A stretch of DNA of 20,743 nt from Gammaproteobacteria bacterium (GTDB lineage: Bacteria > Pseudomonadota > Gammaproteobacteria > Pseudomonadales > Pseudohongiellaceae): NCBI GenBank assembly GCA_016762995.1, contig JAESUT010000057.1:6310-27052 (forward strand). The letters are read 5' to 3'. Position 1 is the first letter of the stretch; the number at the start of each line of letters is the position of its first letter. Positions 1 through 8,564 of this stretch are shown here, piece by piece. The notes beneath the pieces were generated by a model, which was given only the letters and a program-made list of their open reading frames with translations, did not search any database and had not been told where the DNA came from. The position numbers and the translations under genes were made by a program.

Positions 1-842
1 ACAGCTCACGTGCACTCGAGCCTTTTATTGCAGTCAACTGCGGAGCAATTCCTCGAGACCTGGTGGAAAGCGAATTATTCGGCCATGTCAAAGGCAGCTT
101 TACCGGAGCCGACAGCGACAAACAAGGTCTTTTTCAGGCTGCGCATGGAGGCACTCTCTTTCTGGATGAAATTGCCGACCTACCGCTGCATACACAGGTA
201 AAACTGCTGCGCGTTATACAGGAGAAAGCTATACGGCCTATAGGCTCACAAAATGAAAAACCTGTCGATGTAAGAATCTTAAGCGCAACACACAAAAATT
301 TAGCCAACGAAGTCGAATTAGGACATATGCGACAGGACCTTTATTTCAGGCTCAACGTGATAGAACTTGCTGTACCCAGCTTGAGAGAACGTGTAGCTGA
401 TATACCGGAACTTTGCCTCAGCATTTTAAATAAAATCGCAAAGGAAAACTCCGACGAGCTCTGCCAGCTTAGCAGCAAGGCTCAAGAGGCTTTATTGCTC
501 TACCATTTTCCCGGCAACGTGAGAGAGCTGGAGAATATTTTGCAGCGTGCAGCCACACTCTGCGAAGACCACATTATTCAAGATTCGAACCTCGAATTTA
601 TTAGCGCACCAACCAAGGCGCCAGCACCCAGCCCTGCAATCGAGTCCCCAAGTTCGGACGCTGGTGATGGCGTCGAAATTGGCGGAGATTTTTCACTCGA
701 GAAGCATCTAGAATCTATAGAAATCGAAGCCATTGAGAAAGCACTGGAAGAGACGCGTTGGAATAAAACGGCCGCCGCAAAGAAACTAGGGATGTCATTC
801 AGATCTCTACGTTACAGACTAAAAAAACTTAATCTTGACTAA
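1..842 (+). CDS. pilR: PilR, sigma-54-dependent response regulator (3' part)
   Basis: This is the C-terminal part of an NtrC-type activator; the receiver domain and Walker A region lie off the left edge, and reading starts in the frame of base 3. The sigma-54 contact loop reads GSFTGA (bases 93-110), followed by the Walker B segment GGTLFLDE (about 147-170), the arginine-finger region around RQDLYFRLN, and a Fis-type helix-turn-helix at the end (about 697-839, containing [20 protein letters not shown]). Ser for Ala in the GAFTGA loop also occurs, as far as I recall, in Pseudomonas PilR, whose sequence this resembles throughout. PilR with the kinase PilS activates the major pilin promoter together with sigma-54. 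The following gene is fimT, as expected for a pil locus. An identity as another NtrC-family activator is possible but less likely given the context. Confidence 0.9.
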   Translation, partial: SSRALEPFIAVNCGAIPRDLVESELFGHVKGSFTGADSDKQGLFQAAHGGTLFLDEIADLPLHTQVKLLRVIQEKAIRPIGSQNEKPVDVRILSATHKNLANEVELGHMRQDLYFRLNVIELAVPSLRERVADIPELCLSILNKIAKENSDELCQLSSKAQEALLLYHFPGNVRELENILQRAATLCEDHIIQDSNLEFISAPTKAPAPSPAIESPSSDAGDGVEIGGDFSLEKHLESIEIEAIEKALEETRWNKTAAAKKLGMSFRSLRYRLKKLNLD

Positions 843-984
843 TTTAATCTTGGCTAAATAGCTCCCACAGATTCTCACTACATTATTGCCGCTCACTTCT
901 CGTTCGCGCAAACTGAATCCAGAACCACTTCGGCTCCGCCCCTTTGTATCTCAATTTTCCTGAACCTAGTCTACACTTAGTTAG

Positions 985-1578
985 GTGTTTACAGCGGCAT
1001 ACAGGAGGCGCGTTCTCGCAGATTCAATGAAAGGCATGTCACTACTTGAGCTACTCATCACCTTGGGGATATTATCGATACTGCTAGGCATCTCGATACC
1101 CGACTTCAAGGACCTTGTACAATCAGTTTCTGCAGACACAACTCTAAAAAAGCTAGCGACTGCCATCCAGCTGGGAAAATCTACAGCAGTCACAAACAGA
1201 ACAGCAGTTACACTATGTCGATCTATTGACGGCATCACCTGTGGCGGCAGCTGGCAAGATGGCGTCCTAGTCTTTACAGATCGCAACCGTGATCGAATCA
1301 TCAACGAAGATGACAAGCTAGTTCGCTACATCACATTTCCCGAGAGTAAGGGTCACATTAGATTCAGGGCGTTTCAGAATAAGCAATACTTGCAACTAAC
1401 GAGCCTGGGTGTCACATACTCTCAGAATGGCAATTTTACCTACTGTCCATTCTCGGGTGAAAGTAAGTTTGCTAGACAGTTGATTATGAATCGAACAGCG
1501 CGACTACGCTTCGCTCAAGATAGTGATGGTGATGGAATCAAAGAAGACAGCCGCGGAAGACCATTGAGTTGTGACTGA
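985..1578 (+). CDS. fimT: FimT-like type IV minor pilin/pseudopilin
   Basis: A prepilin-type protein with a class III signal: after a Gly, the mature start MSLLELLITLGIL carries the conserved Glu at +5, then a GspH/FimT-type domain with paired cysteines (CRSIDGITC, and CPF with a terminal C) and the typical FimT ending RQLIMNRTARLRF. A Ca-loop-like DSDGDGIKEDS stretch lies near the C-terminus. The start is uncertain. GTG at 985 gives a 17-residue leader with RRR; ATG at 1027 gives a very short MKG leader; the good AGGAGG at 1003-1008 is 18 bases before ATG 1027, so it fits neither well. FimT sits next to pilR and is separate from the fimU operon; in Pseudomonas fimT lies between pilR and fimU. 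FimT-family proteins have been linked to pilus function and DNA binding in naturally competent relatives; that role is not shown here. Confidence 0.85.
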   Translation: MFTAAYRRRVLADSMKGMSLLELLITLGILSILLGISIPDFKDLVQSVSADTTLKKLATAIQLGKSTAVTNRTAVTLCRSIDGITCGGSWQDGVLVFTDRNRDRIINEDDKLVRYITFPESKGHIRFRAFQNKQYLQLTSLGVTYSQNGNFTYCPFSGESKFARQLIMNRTARLRFAQDSDGDGIKEDSRGRPLSCD

Positions 1579-1585
1579 CAGCCAG

Positions 1586-2020
1586 CTATCGCTGCCAGCA
1601 TTCATTGGTAGTAGCGCCCGTTGCACCACGGGCACCGGTGTTGGCTATTGTTAATGTCGTGCAGGCATCTGCTGTCTGAGCATTTTGGGCAGTAGCTGTG
1701 GCTAAAAAACAATTGGTAATTGCTCCTCCACCACAGGCGGCAACACTAATTGTGTAAAAACCGTTCTGGGTTGTACGATCACGACTCGCCACTACAGGAG
1801 TAATAAGTGGCGTAGCATCATCTACGTAAGTATTAAAATTTGAAAAATGGCGCTCCTGATCCGAGGCCACTATCAGTAGCTCGGTCTTCGCTTCTGCTCG
1901 AGCGGATCTAAGCACACTGTTCTGATAGGCTGGCAGCGCGATACTCGACAGAATGCCAATGATAGCCACTACAATCAGAAGCTCAAGCAGGGTAAATCCA
2001 TTCAGTCTCGTGTGTCGCAT
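1586..2020 (-). CDS. pilE: PilE, type IV minor pilin
   Basis: A 144-residue pilin with a short leader ending in LNG, cleaved before FTLLELLIVVAIIGILSS, with Glu at +5 and the usual ALPAYQ helix break. The globular part has the family pattern RSARAEAKTELLIVASDQERHF and four Cys residues suitable for disulphides. PilE is one of the minor pilins (with FimU, PilV, PilW and PilX) that prime assembly and connect PilY1 to the pilus fibre. It is the last gene of the leftward minor pilin operon, 58 bases after the PilY2-like gene, and its stop lies 7 bases from the fimT stop on the other strand. ATG 2020 is preceded by a weak AGGTG. It could also be the major pilin, but pilA is normally not in this operon and the position after pilY2 fits PilE. 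Confidence 0.88.
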   Translation of the reverse strand: MRHTRLNGFTLLELLIVVAIIGILSSIALPAYQNSVLRSARAEAKTELLIVASDQERHFSNFNTYVDDATPLITPVVASRDRTTQNGFYTISVAACGGGAITNCFLATATAQNAQTADACTTLTIANTGARGATGATTNECWQR

Positions 2021-2078
2021 AGTTAAACACCTAGGGCATGATTCTATCTTTAATTTGAATTCAAACGAGCTAGATGCC

Positions 2079-2429
2079 TCAACTTTCTACGAGAGCTTCA
2101 ATTAAATTTAGCGGCCCCAAAACTTCAATTCTGGCCAACACACCATCGCGGTTAACCACGAAACGAACAACCAAGCCTTCGTTAAGAAAATTAGTAGAGA
2201 CCTCTTCTCCGTCGTAAAACACATGAGTTACATCATTATGAAAGCCATAGTCTCGACCCGATATAGTCAGGTAATCATCGCTTTGATGCATCCCCTGTAT
2301 AGTACCAGTCTGAGAACCGGATAGCACACCCTGCGCCGAAACGACGACGGGGAAACTCAGCACCACTAACAATATCCATCGACGAATATTTACTGCTAGA
2401 ACCCATGTCACAATTGAATTAGCTTTCAT
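2079..2429 (-). CDS. pilY2: PilY2-like small exported protein
   Basis: A 116-residue protein with an N-terminal hydrophobic export signal (about residues 16-32, IRRWILLVVLSFPVVVSAQG) and a small beta-rich mature part with GTIQGMHQSDDYLTISGRDYGF and EGLVVRFVVNRDG. The assignment rests mainly on position between pilY1 and pilE and on size: Pseudomonas PilY2 is about 115 residues and occupies the same place. ATG 2429 is preceded by GGGGAA with a short spacing, and the pilY1 stop is 22 bases upstream, so co-translation is likely. PilY2 is needed for normal pilus biogenesis in Pseudomonas but its biochemical role is poorly defined. Sequence similarity to known PilY2 could not be tested here. Confidence 0.7.
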   Translation of the reverse strand: MKANSIVTWVLAVNIRRWILLVVLSFPVVVSAQGVLSGSQTGTIQGMHQSDDYLTISGRDYGFHNDVTHVFYDGEEVSTNFLNEGLVVRFVVNRDGVLARIEVLGPLNLIEALVES

Positions 2430-2451
2430 ATTTTCCCCATCACAATCTAAT

Positions 2452-5400
2452 CTACTCTAACTGTCGCCACGATTGTCTTCCGAATGATTCCACGCCGATA
2501 CTTAATTGAATCACATCAATGTCGCCACTAGCACCACTGCCAAACGCGATATCTTCCGAACCGTTTGCCAGTATACTTACAGTAGGCATAATACCTACGT
2601 CTGAGGCTCTGCCCGATGCATCACCATCGTCGCCGTCATATTCTCCGTCGTTGTTCAGATCGAATGCAGGAAACTCTAAGGCCCCGCCACTTCTAAAATC
2701 AAGCTCCATCAAAAAACTTGTTCCACCGAACTCACATTCAACCGAAGACGGTACTAACGTCGTAAATATAATCCGCCCGCCCCTAATGATTGCGTCAGTG
2801 ACCTGTCGTTCGCCGAAGTTACTGATATTTGCAGAACCCTCTACATTTTCTGGCATCAGGTCGAGCTTCCACCCTAAATGAGTACTCCAGTCTATCTCGT
2901 TGTCTGACACATCTTGAAGTGTGAATGTTCTATCAGCCACGCCATCGGCGTCGGTATCAAAAGACTCCACGTAGCGGTTAGTAATTGTCTGTGTCAACAA
3001 ATCTGAGCTAGTAAACGGTGTGAGAGAGCCCGTGTTCTTATCCCAAATCCCATAGAACGCCTGTGTAGGTTGACCAGTAGGATCATTATCGAGAACTTCT
3101 ATGTATTTACCCGTGCCAAAGAAAATAAGAAAGCCGCCCAAGTCATCTGGGTGCGTTGCTGCTTGGGGCTGAGACGTGATCGGCTGGTTCGTCGCTGTGG
3201 TAAATAGCGGATCAGGTGTGCCAGCTGAGACAAAATCACTACTCCATGCAGCAGGATTGGCACTTGTTACATCGAACTTCCACATATTGCCCCTAATATC
3301 TCCCGCGTAGATATAGTCAATCACTAGGTCCGAGTTGGAATCGATTACCAGCGGAGTCGACAGGCCATTTGGTGTAGCCACATCGCCCACTAGGGTATCG
3401 ATTTTCTTGATGAGTTCACCCGTTTCAATATCAACGATGTAGAGCACAGCATTGCCGGTTACACTGGCATTGCCATCAGCTTCGGTATTATTGTAACCAT
3501 TGCCGAATATTGCCGCCCATCTACCGTCTGCCATCTTTCCTATTTGCGGTTGACTGTAGGTGAAGCCCAAATCCGCATCATCCGAATCATCAAATTCCCA
3601 GAGGGCGATACTGGCAGCATTCGCCTCATCAAAAATTGTTGGATCGGTTACATCCAGCGCATATATGCCCTGGCCCCCGCCGTTTAACCCGGCCACTAGC
3701 ACAGTTCTCCACAATCCGTTTGTGACACTATCTGGATCAGTCATATTCGGCATAAAGACTGGGAGGACATTTGGTCCACCATCTACATAGTAGCGGTGCT
3801 CATAGTCTTCCGAAGTCAATTCAGCCAAATATTCAAAGGCAGCGTTGGGAACATAGGCAAATACTTCGGCGCCAGTAGTCTCGGAGAATGCATGCAACAT
3901 GCCATCATTCGCGCCGACATACACAATACCGCTACGAGAGTTAGTATCGGTCACGAAATCATTGTAAGACTTTACCTCTAAACCATCAGGAAATCGTGCT
4001 GTGGTTTCCTTCACGAAAGTTGGATTAGAGTTCACGATATCACCGAGCACACTACCTCGAATCCTGAAGTCCTGCCCAGCGCCTTCATTAACAACATCTC
4101 CGCGCAAAAAGTTTACTAAGGCAGTTCCATAGGCCTGATTCGTAGAAATTTCGGTTACATTCACCGTAGCAATATCGTTCGGTGAGGTAGTCAGAGGCGT
4201 ATCCATCAACTTTCCGATTTGAGTTGAATTCATTTCTACCAGCGCATCGGGAGAGGTGTAATCCACAGGGAACCTAAATGGAATGCCTTGACCCTCCGGA
4301 TCTCCCCCAGGGATTACATCCGCATCTGGGTTGTAGGTAATTATTTCTCTACCGGTATCGTAATTCTGGCTATTTACCTTAGATCCAGCCTCCCAGGTGG
4401 GTGTGCCCTCTATGGTACCGTCTAGATTAATCTGGAACGCAAGTAGCTGCCCCTTCCAATCTGAGCTATCAAAACGAGCCTGAAACAACTGGCTCCCCGC
4501 ATTAAGAGAACCCGTGTTCGTGGCAACTGAAGCGGCGGAGCCTATTCGATCAGAGATTTCCAACAGCGCCTCACCGATCGCAGCAGCTACACCCTCCGTG
4601 GTCTGAGCAGAAACAAAAGTGCCCTTGCTATTAAACGCAGCGTGCCAAGTATCGTCAATTTTTTCTGGCTCGCTGATGCTCCCTACTGTCCACGGACCAT
4701 TTTCTGCCAGCACAGGATTGGGCCATCCATCATCATCTGTATCTACCAAATTGCCTACAACGCCAAAGGCCACAGTGAACGTCACCATATGCTGCTCGTT
4801 ATTTTGATCGGCCGGTGAAGTAGGCACGTCATTCGGAAGCGGACTGAGGTCTGTATTGTAATAATAATGTGCAACATCGGCGACCGTGTCGTGGGTGCCA
4901 TCCCCATCGTTATCCACAATTGCTGAGGACAGAACGTCACTGTTTGACCAGTAGCCATCGGTAAATAATACCGAATAGTTCTGTTGGCAGGCGGAAATTA
5001 TCGGGTTCGTTCGCCCACTCAGCTCATCAGAATAATATCGACCTGCTAATTGTAAACCACTTCGCAGCCTAGTCCCTCTGGCGCGCTGCCTATAGGCGAA
5101 TAGCGCATCTAATGCCGCCGTATTGTGAGCAGGATAATCTTCCTCTAAGACGCTTTCTAAAGGCACTTCCCTAAACAAGCTACCAGGGTCGTACAAGATA
5201 CTCAGACCGAAGCGAAAAGTATCATTCACGGACATAACCCGTGCAACCGCCGCTTTCATCACGAAGGCGCGACGACGATGGTATTGATACCAATTTGCAA
5301 TATTCGTCTGCGCCTGGCCGAAGGTTCTTCCCCATGGATCTTCATCACTACCGCTAAGGTTGCCTGTAGATCTGGAGGTACCAAAGCAATCTACATATTG

Positions 5401-6183
5401 AGGAGTATCAGCAGCATCGCCAGAATTGCAGCTTGAGCTCGCAGCTCCATCTACGCTGGCAAAAGTCGTTGTAAGGTATTCGATATCTATGTCTGTTAGA
5501 TTGACGGTGTAGGTCGTGTGGCTATCCCACAAGTCCACCATCTCATTCGCGCCATCGACAACGCTACTCGGTCCACGGGCCTCACCCGTAACAATCCCAT
5601 CTTCATCATAACCAAGATTATCAATCCACACGTCATACTGAAAACCTGCAAGGTCACGGGTTTCGCTATAACCTGGATTAGTCGACTCCGGATGGCTCCT
5701 GACTGAATTGAAATTTGCATTAGTGAATCCCGGCCAGGGCTGGTAGGTAGCGGCAGGGTTGTAGTACATGATGTTTAAATTTGAGGAGCGTACACGCCAA
5801 TCTCGTAATTCTGCACCGGGATAGTCTTCTAGATTACAACCGCCATACACATCATCATTATTATCGAATACATAATAATAAGTTCTTTCGTCACCACAGC
5901 TGGAGCCACCTGAATCACCGGTAAATAAGCCGCTAGTTATGGGAGACTCTGAGTAATTTCTCCAGTAGTTTTCAAAGTACTGATAGCGTGGAGTCAGGGT
6001 CTCCCAATCCATTGAACCGGAATCGTCCAGCATGAAGAAAATATTCGGAGAAATTGAGGTTCCTAGAAATAAAGGGTTGCGAGACAGCGCCAACTCTGCA
6101 GCTTGCACCGTGGTAGAAGCTGCCATCAAATACACCGAAGCGATCCAGGATAGAAATAGTCGAATTTGCAGCTTTGAGTTCAT
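2452..6183 (-). CDS. pilY1: PilY1, type IV pilus tip adhesin / assembly factor
   Basis: A 1243-residue exported protein with a signal peptide ending near VQAA (about residue 29). Residues 48-60 contain D53-D-S55-G-S57, a D-x-S-x-S metal-ion-dependent adhesion site of a von Willebrand A domain. The C-terminal half (from about residue 720) has the PilY1 beta-propeller hallmarks: GDIVNSNPTFVKE, GIVYVGANDGMLHAF, HRYYVDGGPNVLPVF and YAGDIRGNMWKFD. The calcium site known from Pseudomonas PilY1 (D-x-N-x-D-x-x-x-D) is present as DSNSDLVID at residues 948-956. Other Asp-rich loops begin at residues 424, 481, 1076 and 1175. PilY1 sits at the pilus tip, counteracts PilT-driven retraction and acts in adhesion and surface sensing. 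ATG 6183 is preceded by GGGAGA at good spacing; pilX ends 30 bases upstream. The protein is full length. Confidence 0.95.
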   Translation of the reverse strand: MNSKLQIRLFLSWIASVYLMAASTTVQAAELALSRNPLFLGTSISPNIFFMLDDSGSMDWETLTPRYQYFENYWRNYSESPITSGLFTGDSGGSSCGDERTYYYVFDNNDDVYGGCNLEDYPGAELRDWRVRSSNLNIMYYNPAATYQPWPGFTNANFNSVRSHPESTNPGYSETRDLAGFQYDVWIDNLGYDEDGIVTGEARGPSSVVDGANEMVDLWDSHTTYTVNLTDIDIEYLTTTFASVDGAASSSCNSGDAADTPQYVDCFGTSRSTGNLSGSDEDPWGRTFGQAQTNIANWYQYHRRRAFVMKAAVARVMSVNDTFRFGLSILYDPGSLFREVPLESVLEEDYPAHNTAALDALFAYRQRARGTRLRSGLQLAGRYYSDELSGRTNPIISACQQNYSVLFTDGYWSNSDVLSSAIVDNDGDGTHDTVADVAHYYYNTDLSPLPNDVPTSPADQNNEQHMVTFTVAFGVVGNLVDTDDDGWPNPVLAENGPWTVGSISEPEKIDDTWHAAFNSKGTFVSAQTTEGVAAAIGEALLEISDRIGSAASVATNTGSLNAGSQLFQARFDSSDWKGQLLAFQINLDGTIEGTPTWEAGSKVNSQNYDTGREIITYNPDADVIPGGDPEGQGIPFRFPVDYTSPDALVEMNSTQIGKLMDTPLTTSPNDIATVNVTEISTNQAYGTALVNFLRGDVVNEGAGQDFRIRGSVLGDIVNSNPTFVKETTARFPDGLEVKSYNDFVTDTNSRSGIVYVGANDGMLHAFSETTGAEVFAYVPNAAFEYLAELTSEDYEHRYYVDGGPNVLPVFMPNMTDPDSVTNGLWRTVLVAGLNGGGQGIYALDVTDPTIFDEANAASIALWEFDDSDDADLGFTYSQPQIGKMADGRWAAIFGNGYNNTEADGNASVTGNAVLYIVDIETGELIKKIDTLVGDVATPNGLSTPLVIDSNSDLVIDYIYAGDIRGNMWKFDVTSANPAAWSSDFVSAGTPDPLFTTATNQPITSQPQAATHPDDLGGFLIFFGTGKYIEVLDNDPTGQPTQAFYGIWDKNTGSLTPFTSSDLLTQTITNRYVESFDTDADGVADRTFTLQDVSDNEIDWSTHLGWKLDLMPENVEGSANISNFGERQVTDAIIRGGRIIFTTLVPSSVECEFGGTSFLMELDFRSGGALEFPAFDLNNDGEYDGDDGDASGRASDVGIMPTVSILANGSEDIAFGSGASGDIDVIQLSIGVESFGRQSWRQLE

Positions 6184-6213
6184 AATTGTCTCCCAGATTT
6201 TACCCCGGAACTT

Positions 6214-6777
6214 CTAGTTATAGGATTGAACAAATGTAGATTGTACGCGCACAACCGTATTCGCATTAACACCAACGCCGCGCGCGGTTATTCGATGAAA
6301 AGTTCTTGATCGTGAACTACCGAACTCAAGAGATTCTCCACTGTCTACGGTGCGATACTCTTCAATGATATATGAAGGCTGGGCCGCTACCCCTGCAACC
6401 CCCGCGATAGAGTCAGCGTTCGCTGCCCACCAAGACGAATCGATATTCGCATGATCCCACCAGTACTTACCGTCAGTTGCCGACGGGTCCATCGCATTCT
6501 CTGACCAAACGGTAGTGCTGCCGTCGGCACTTACAATTGGCAACAACGCTTGCCCGAGCAACCAAGCTTCTGCACTCTTCAAAGAAGATTCGGCCGATTG
6601 GAATGCCACAGTATAATCACGCATATTGCTAGACATACGCTCTTCCAATACCGTGGTTTCCATACCAGAGGTACCCATTACCGTCAGGATAGATAGAAAA
6701 ACCAAACAGAAGATAAGAATTGCGCCACGCTGACGGCGCGGTATTTGCGATCTTGGATATTTGTGTATTTTTTTCAT
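6214..6777 (-). CDS. pilX: PilX, type IV minor pilin
   Basis: A 187-residue prepilin-like protein with a basic leader (RRQRG) followed by AILIFCLVFLSILTVMGTSG. The next segment, METTVLEERMSSNMRDYTVAFQSAESSLKSAEAWL, is the family signature of PilX. Position +5 of the mature protein is Phe rather than Glu. Loss of Glu5 is known for the GspK-type tip pseudopilin of type II secretion and would suit a protein at the very tip of the primer complex, although I cannot confirm how common it is among PilX proteins. The start ATG 6777 has only a distant CAGGTAG upstream, and an 80-base spacer separates it from pilW, the largest gap in the operon. The spacer holds a 10-bp direct repeat. Confidence 0.88.
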   Translation of the reverse strand: MKKIHKYPRSQIPRRQRGAILIFCLVFLSILTVMGTSGMETTVLEERMSSNMRDYTVAFQSAESSLKSAEAWLLGQALLPIVSADGSTTVWSENAMDPSATDGKYWWDHANIDSSWWAANADSIAGVAGVAAQPSYIIEEYRTVDSGESLEFGSSRSRTFHRITARGVGVNANTVVRVQSTFVQSYN

Positions 6778-6817
6778 GGCTATGAATCTACCTGAATAAC
6801 TCTTGAATTCCGTGATG

Positions 6818-6846
6818 AAACCCTAATTTCTGAAGAAAACCCTAAT
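6818..6846. repeat. Short direct repeat in the pilW-pilX spacer
   Basis: The decamer AAACCCTAAT (plus strand) occurs at 6818-6827 and again at 6837-6846, a 19-base period, in the 80-base spacer before pilX. On the transcribed strand this is ATTAGGGTTT twice. It could be chance, a protein site or part of an mRNA element; nothing else supports a role. Confidence 0.5.
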
Positions 6847-6857
6847 ATTCCTGACGC

Positions 6858-8027
6858 TTACGTACCCAGAGCTCGATTACGCAAGCTAATAGTGCTGCTA
6901 AAGACACGGCGCACTCTGGTATCTGTGGGTAGGGCGCCATTACCAGACTGCCCATCGTAGGTCACTCCATCGAAGGTATATATCTGCGGGGCAGGCACCG
7001 AGCCGTCCTCTACGGATTGCATGAGCAAGCTTATTCTTACGCTGATTACCTTCGAAAATTCTGTTACGAGATTAGCCGGTATATAGGCGTCCACTGTGTT
7101 GCGTACGTCTTGATCCAAATTTATACCGTAAAGGATTTGCATACTCTCCACACCCTCAATCAACTCCTCAGCGGCCCCTGCTGTGCCGGTTGCGCTCAAC
7201 TGACGGCGAAACATTGACGAAGAGTTGGCAGCGACATCACCCCTCTTACCGACATAGAATATTGTGCCCTGCAGCCTGACCACCTCTGCGGGATTGGCCA
7301 CAGAGGTCACTGACGAAATTGTAGCTGGAGAGACATTGCCTGGGGTACATGCCCCAGAGAGCGTAATGGTACTGGTGGTCGCGGGCCCTGCATCTGCTGC
7401 AACTGCACAGGCCTGCACGAAATCGGCCTGCTCACAATCGCTGATAATTAGGAAATCATTGGCTGCGATTCCCACATCTGACTCCGCCTGAATCGAGGGA
7501 GCGGCACCTTCGGTTATTGTGCTAACAAGCCCGGGGCTTCCTACTGCATTCCAAATGCGAATAATGTCTGAGTTAGGCACTGCATTGAACGTAGGAATAA
7601 CATGGCCAGCTTCGCCATTGGTCCATTCTGCTGTATTCGTGCCTACTACAGCGACATTTCTAGCACTGTTATTGACTACCCCGGGATTCGTTCCTGTGGC
7701 CTCCCAACCTTGAACACCGAATTGTGGCTGGAAGGTAGCGGGTGGCGCATCCAGAATACTATTTACGGTAGCTCCTGGTATGGAACTCAAGCAGCCTAAA
7801 TATCCCGCCATGCGAACTTCCTGTGACAGAAAGTTGGTTGCAAAGCGGCCGTTTTCTTGAATGCGCTGTCGCGCCTCCCTATCTCTCTCAGTAGTATTGC
7901 TACCCATATAAATCTGCACGACTCCGGTTGCGAGAGTCAGCCCCAACACCATGCTGACTAAGAGCTCAATCAAGCTGAGACCCCTACTCTTTTTAATGTC
8001 CATTGCTGTTCTGTGCATAATAATCAT
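6858..8027 (-). CDS. pilW: PilW, type IV minor pilin
   Basis: A large minor pilin (about 389 residues) with prepilin signal SRG then LSLIELLVSMVLGLTLATGVV, Glu at +5. The segment DREARQRIQENGRFATNFLSQEVRMAGYLGC is characteristic of PilW, and the length is typical. The C-terminal part contains the globular PilW domain ending in RRVFSSTISLRNRALG. The reading frame opens with a TTG at 8042 right after the pilV stop, but ATGs at 8027, 8018 and 8003 are more plausible. I use 8027; the start at 8003 would give the most conventional leader (MDIKKSRG), and none has a strong Shine-Dalgarno sequence. PilW links the other minor pilins in the primer complex and is required for PilY1 presentation in Pseudomonas. 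Confidence 0.87.
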   Translation of the reverse strand: MIIMHRTAMDIKKSRGLSLIELLVSMVLGLTLATGVVQIYMGSNTTERDREARQRIQENGRFATNFLSQEVRMAGYLGCLSSIPGATVNSILDAPPATFQPQFGVQGWEATGTNPGVVNNSARNVAVVGTNTAEWTNGEAGHVIPTFNAVPNSDIIRIWNAVGSPGLVSTITEGAAPSIQAESDVGIAANDFLIISDCEQADFVQACAVAADAGPATTSTITLSGACTPGNVSPATISSVTSVANPAEVVRLQGTIFYVGKRGDVAANSSSMFRRQLSATGTAGAAEELIEGVESMQILYGINLDQDVRNTVDAYIPANLVTEFSKVISVRISLLMQSVEDGSVPAPQIYTFDGVTYDGQSGNGALPTDTRVRRVFSSTISLRNRALGT

Positions 8028-8042
8028 GACTACCACACTCAA

Positions 8043-8564
8043 TTAAAGCGGCTGAAATGTTGTTCTAAATGCCTGATCTGCGGTGCCGTCGCGGTCGTCA
8101 TCCCACCAGAGTTTTATCGCGTAGATGCTGCCTGCACCATCGCAAGCATTAGCAGCTGCGGTTCCATCAGTAGGCGTCGAGTCCAAGCAGATTACCGAGG
8201 CTCCCAGCGGTAAGGTTGCTGCCACCCTTGCCGACCAATCAAAAACATCCTGAGCTGCCATCTGGGCCGAGCTACAGCCGGTAATCGTGAAGCAGTTCGC
8301 AGTCGCGGCACCCGTAACATCATCATAGTTGCCGTCAGCCACTCCAACGATATTTGCACGCATCCTCTCTACCATATCGGCACTCTGTGTTGTCGCCATG
8401 GTGCGGTAGTAGGCGGCTAAATTTCCTCGTAGGCTAACCGCTTGCACGCCTGCCAGACCCAGCATACCGAAAGACAGCACGAGCAGGGATACCAGCACTT
8501 CGATGAGGGTGCTGCCAGCTTGCAGTGACAGAAAGCCCTTGGAATTATGTACTCTTAAGGACAT
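8043..8564 (-). CDS. pilV: PilV, type IV minor pilin
   Basis: A 173-residue minor pilin with cleavage expected after QAG and mature start STLIEVLVSLLVLSFGMLGLAG, Glu at +5. The downstream segment with AAYYRTMATTQSADMVERMRAN is the PilV signature. Four Cys residues lie in the C-terminal half. The start ATG 8564 overlaps the end of fimU by 10 bases and has a near-perfect AAGGAGGG at good spacing inside the fimU 3' end, so translation is probably coupled. pilW follows immediately after the TAA stop. The role is minor pilin of the primer/tip complex, exported through the inner membrane and processed by PilD. Confidence 0.9.
   Translation of the reverse strand: MSLRVHNSKGFLSLQAGSTLIEVLVSLLVLSFGMLGLAGVQAVSLRGNLAAYYRTMATTQSADMVERMRANIVGVADGNYDDVTGAATANCFTITGCSSAQMAAQDVFDWSARVAATLPLGASVICLDSTPTDGTAAANACDGAGSIYAIKLWWDDDRDGTADQAFRTTFQPL

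Noticed and set aside
63..842. Short independent sigma-54 activator starting at ATG 63
   Set aside because: The frame is open to the window edge with conserved AAA+ sequence before the ATG, so it is the end of a longer pilR.
2519..2881. 120-residue ORF opposite pilY1, and other antisense frames within pilY1
   Set aside because: They are open frames opposite a strongly conserved gene, without start signals or recognisable domains.
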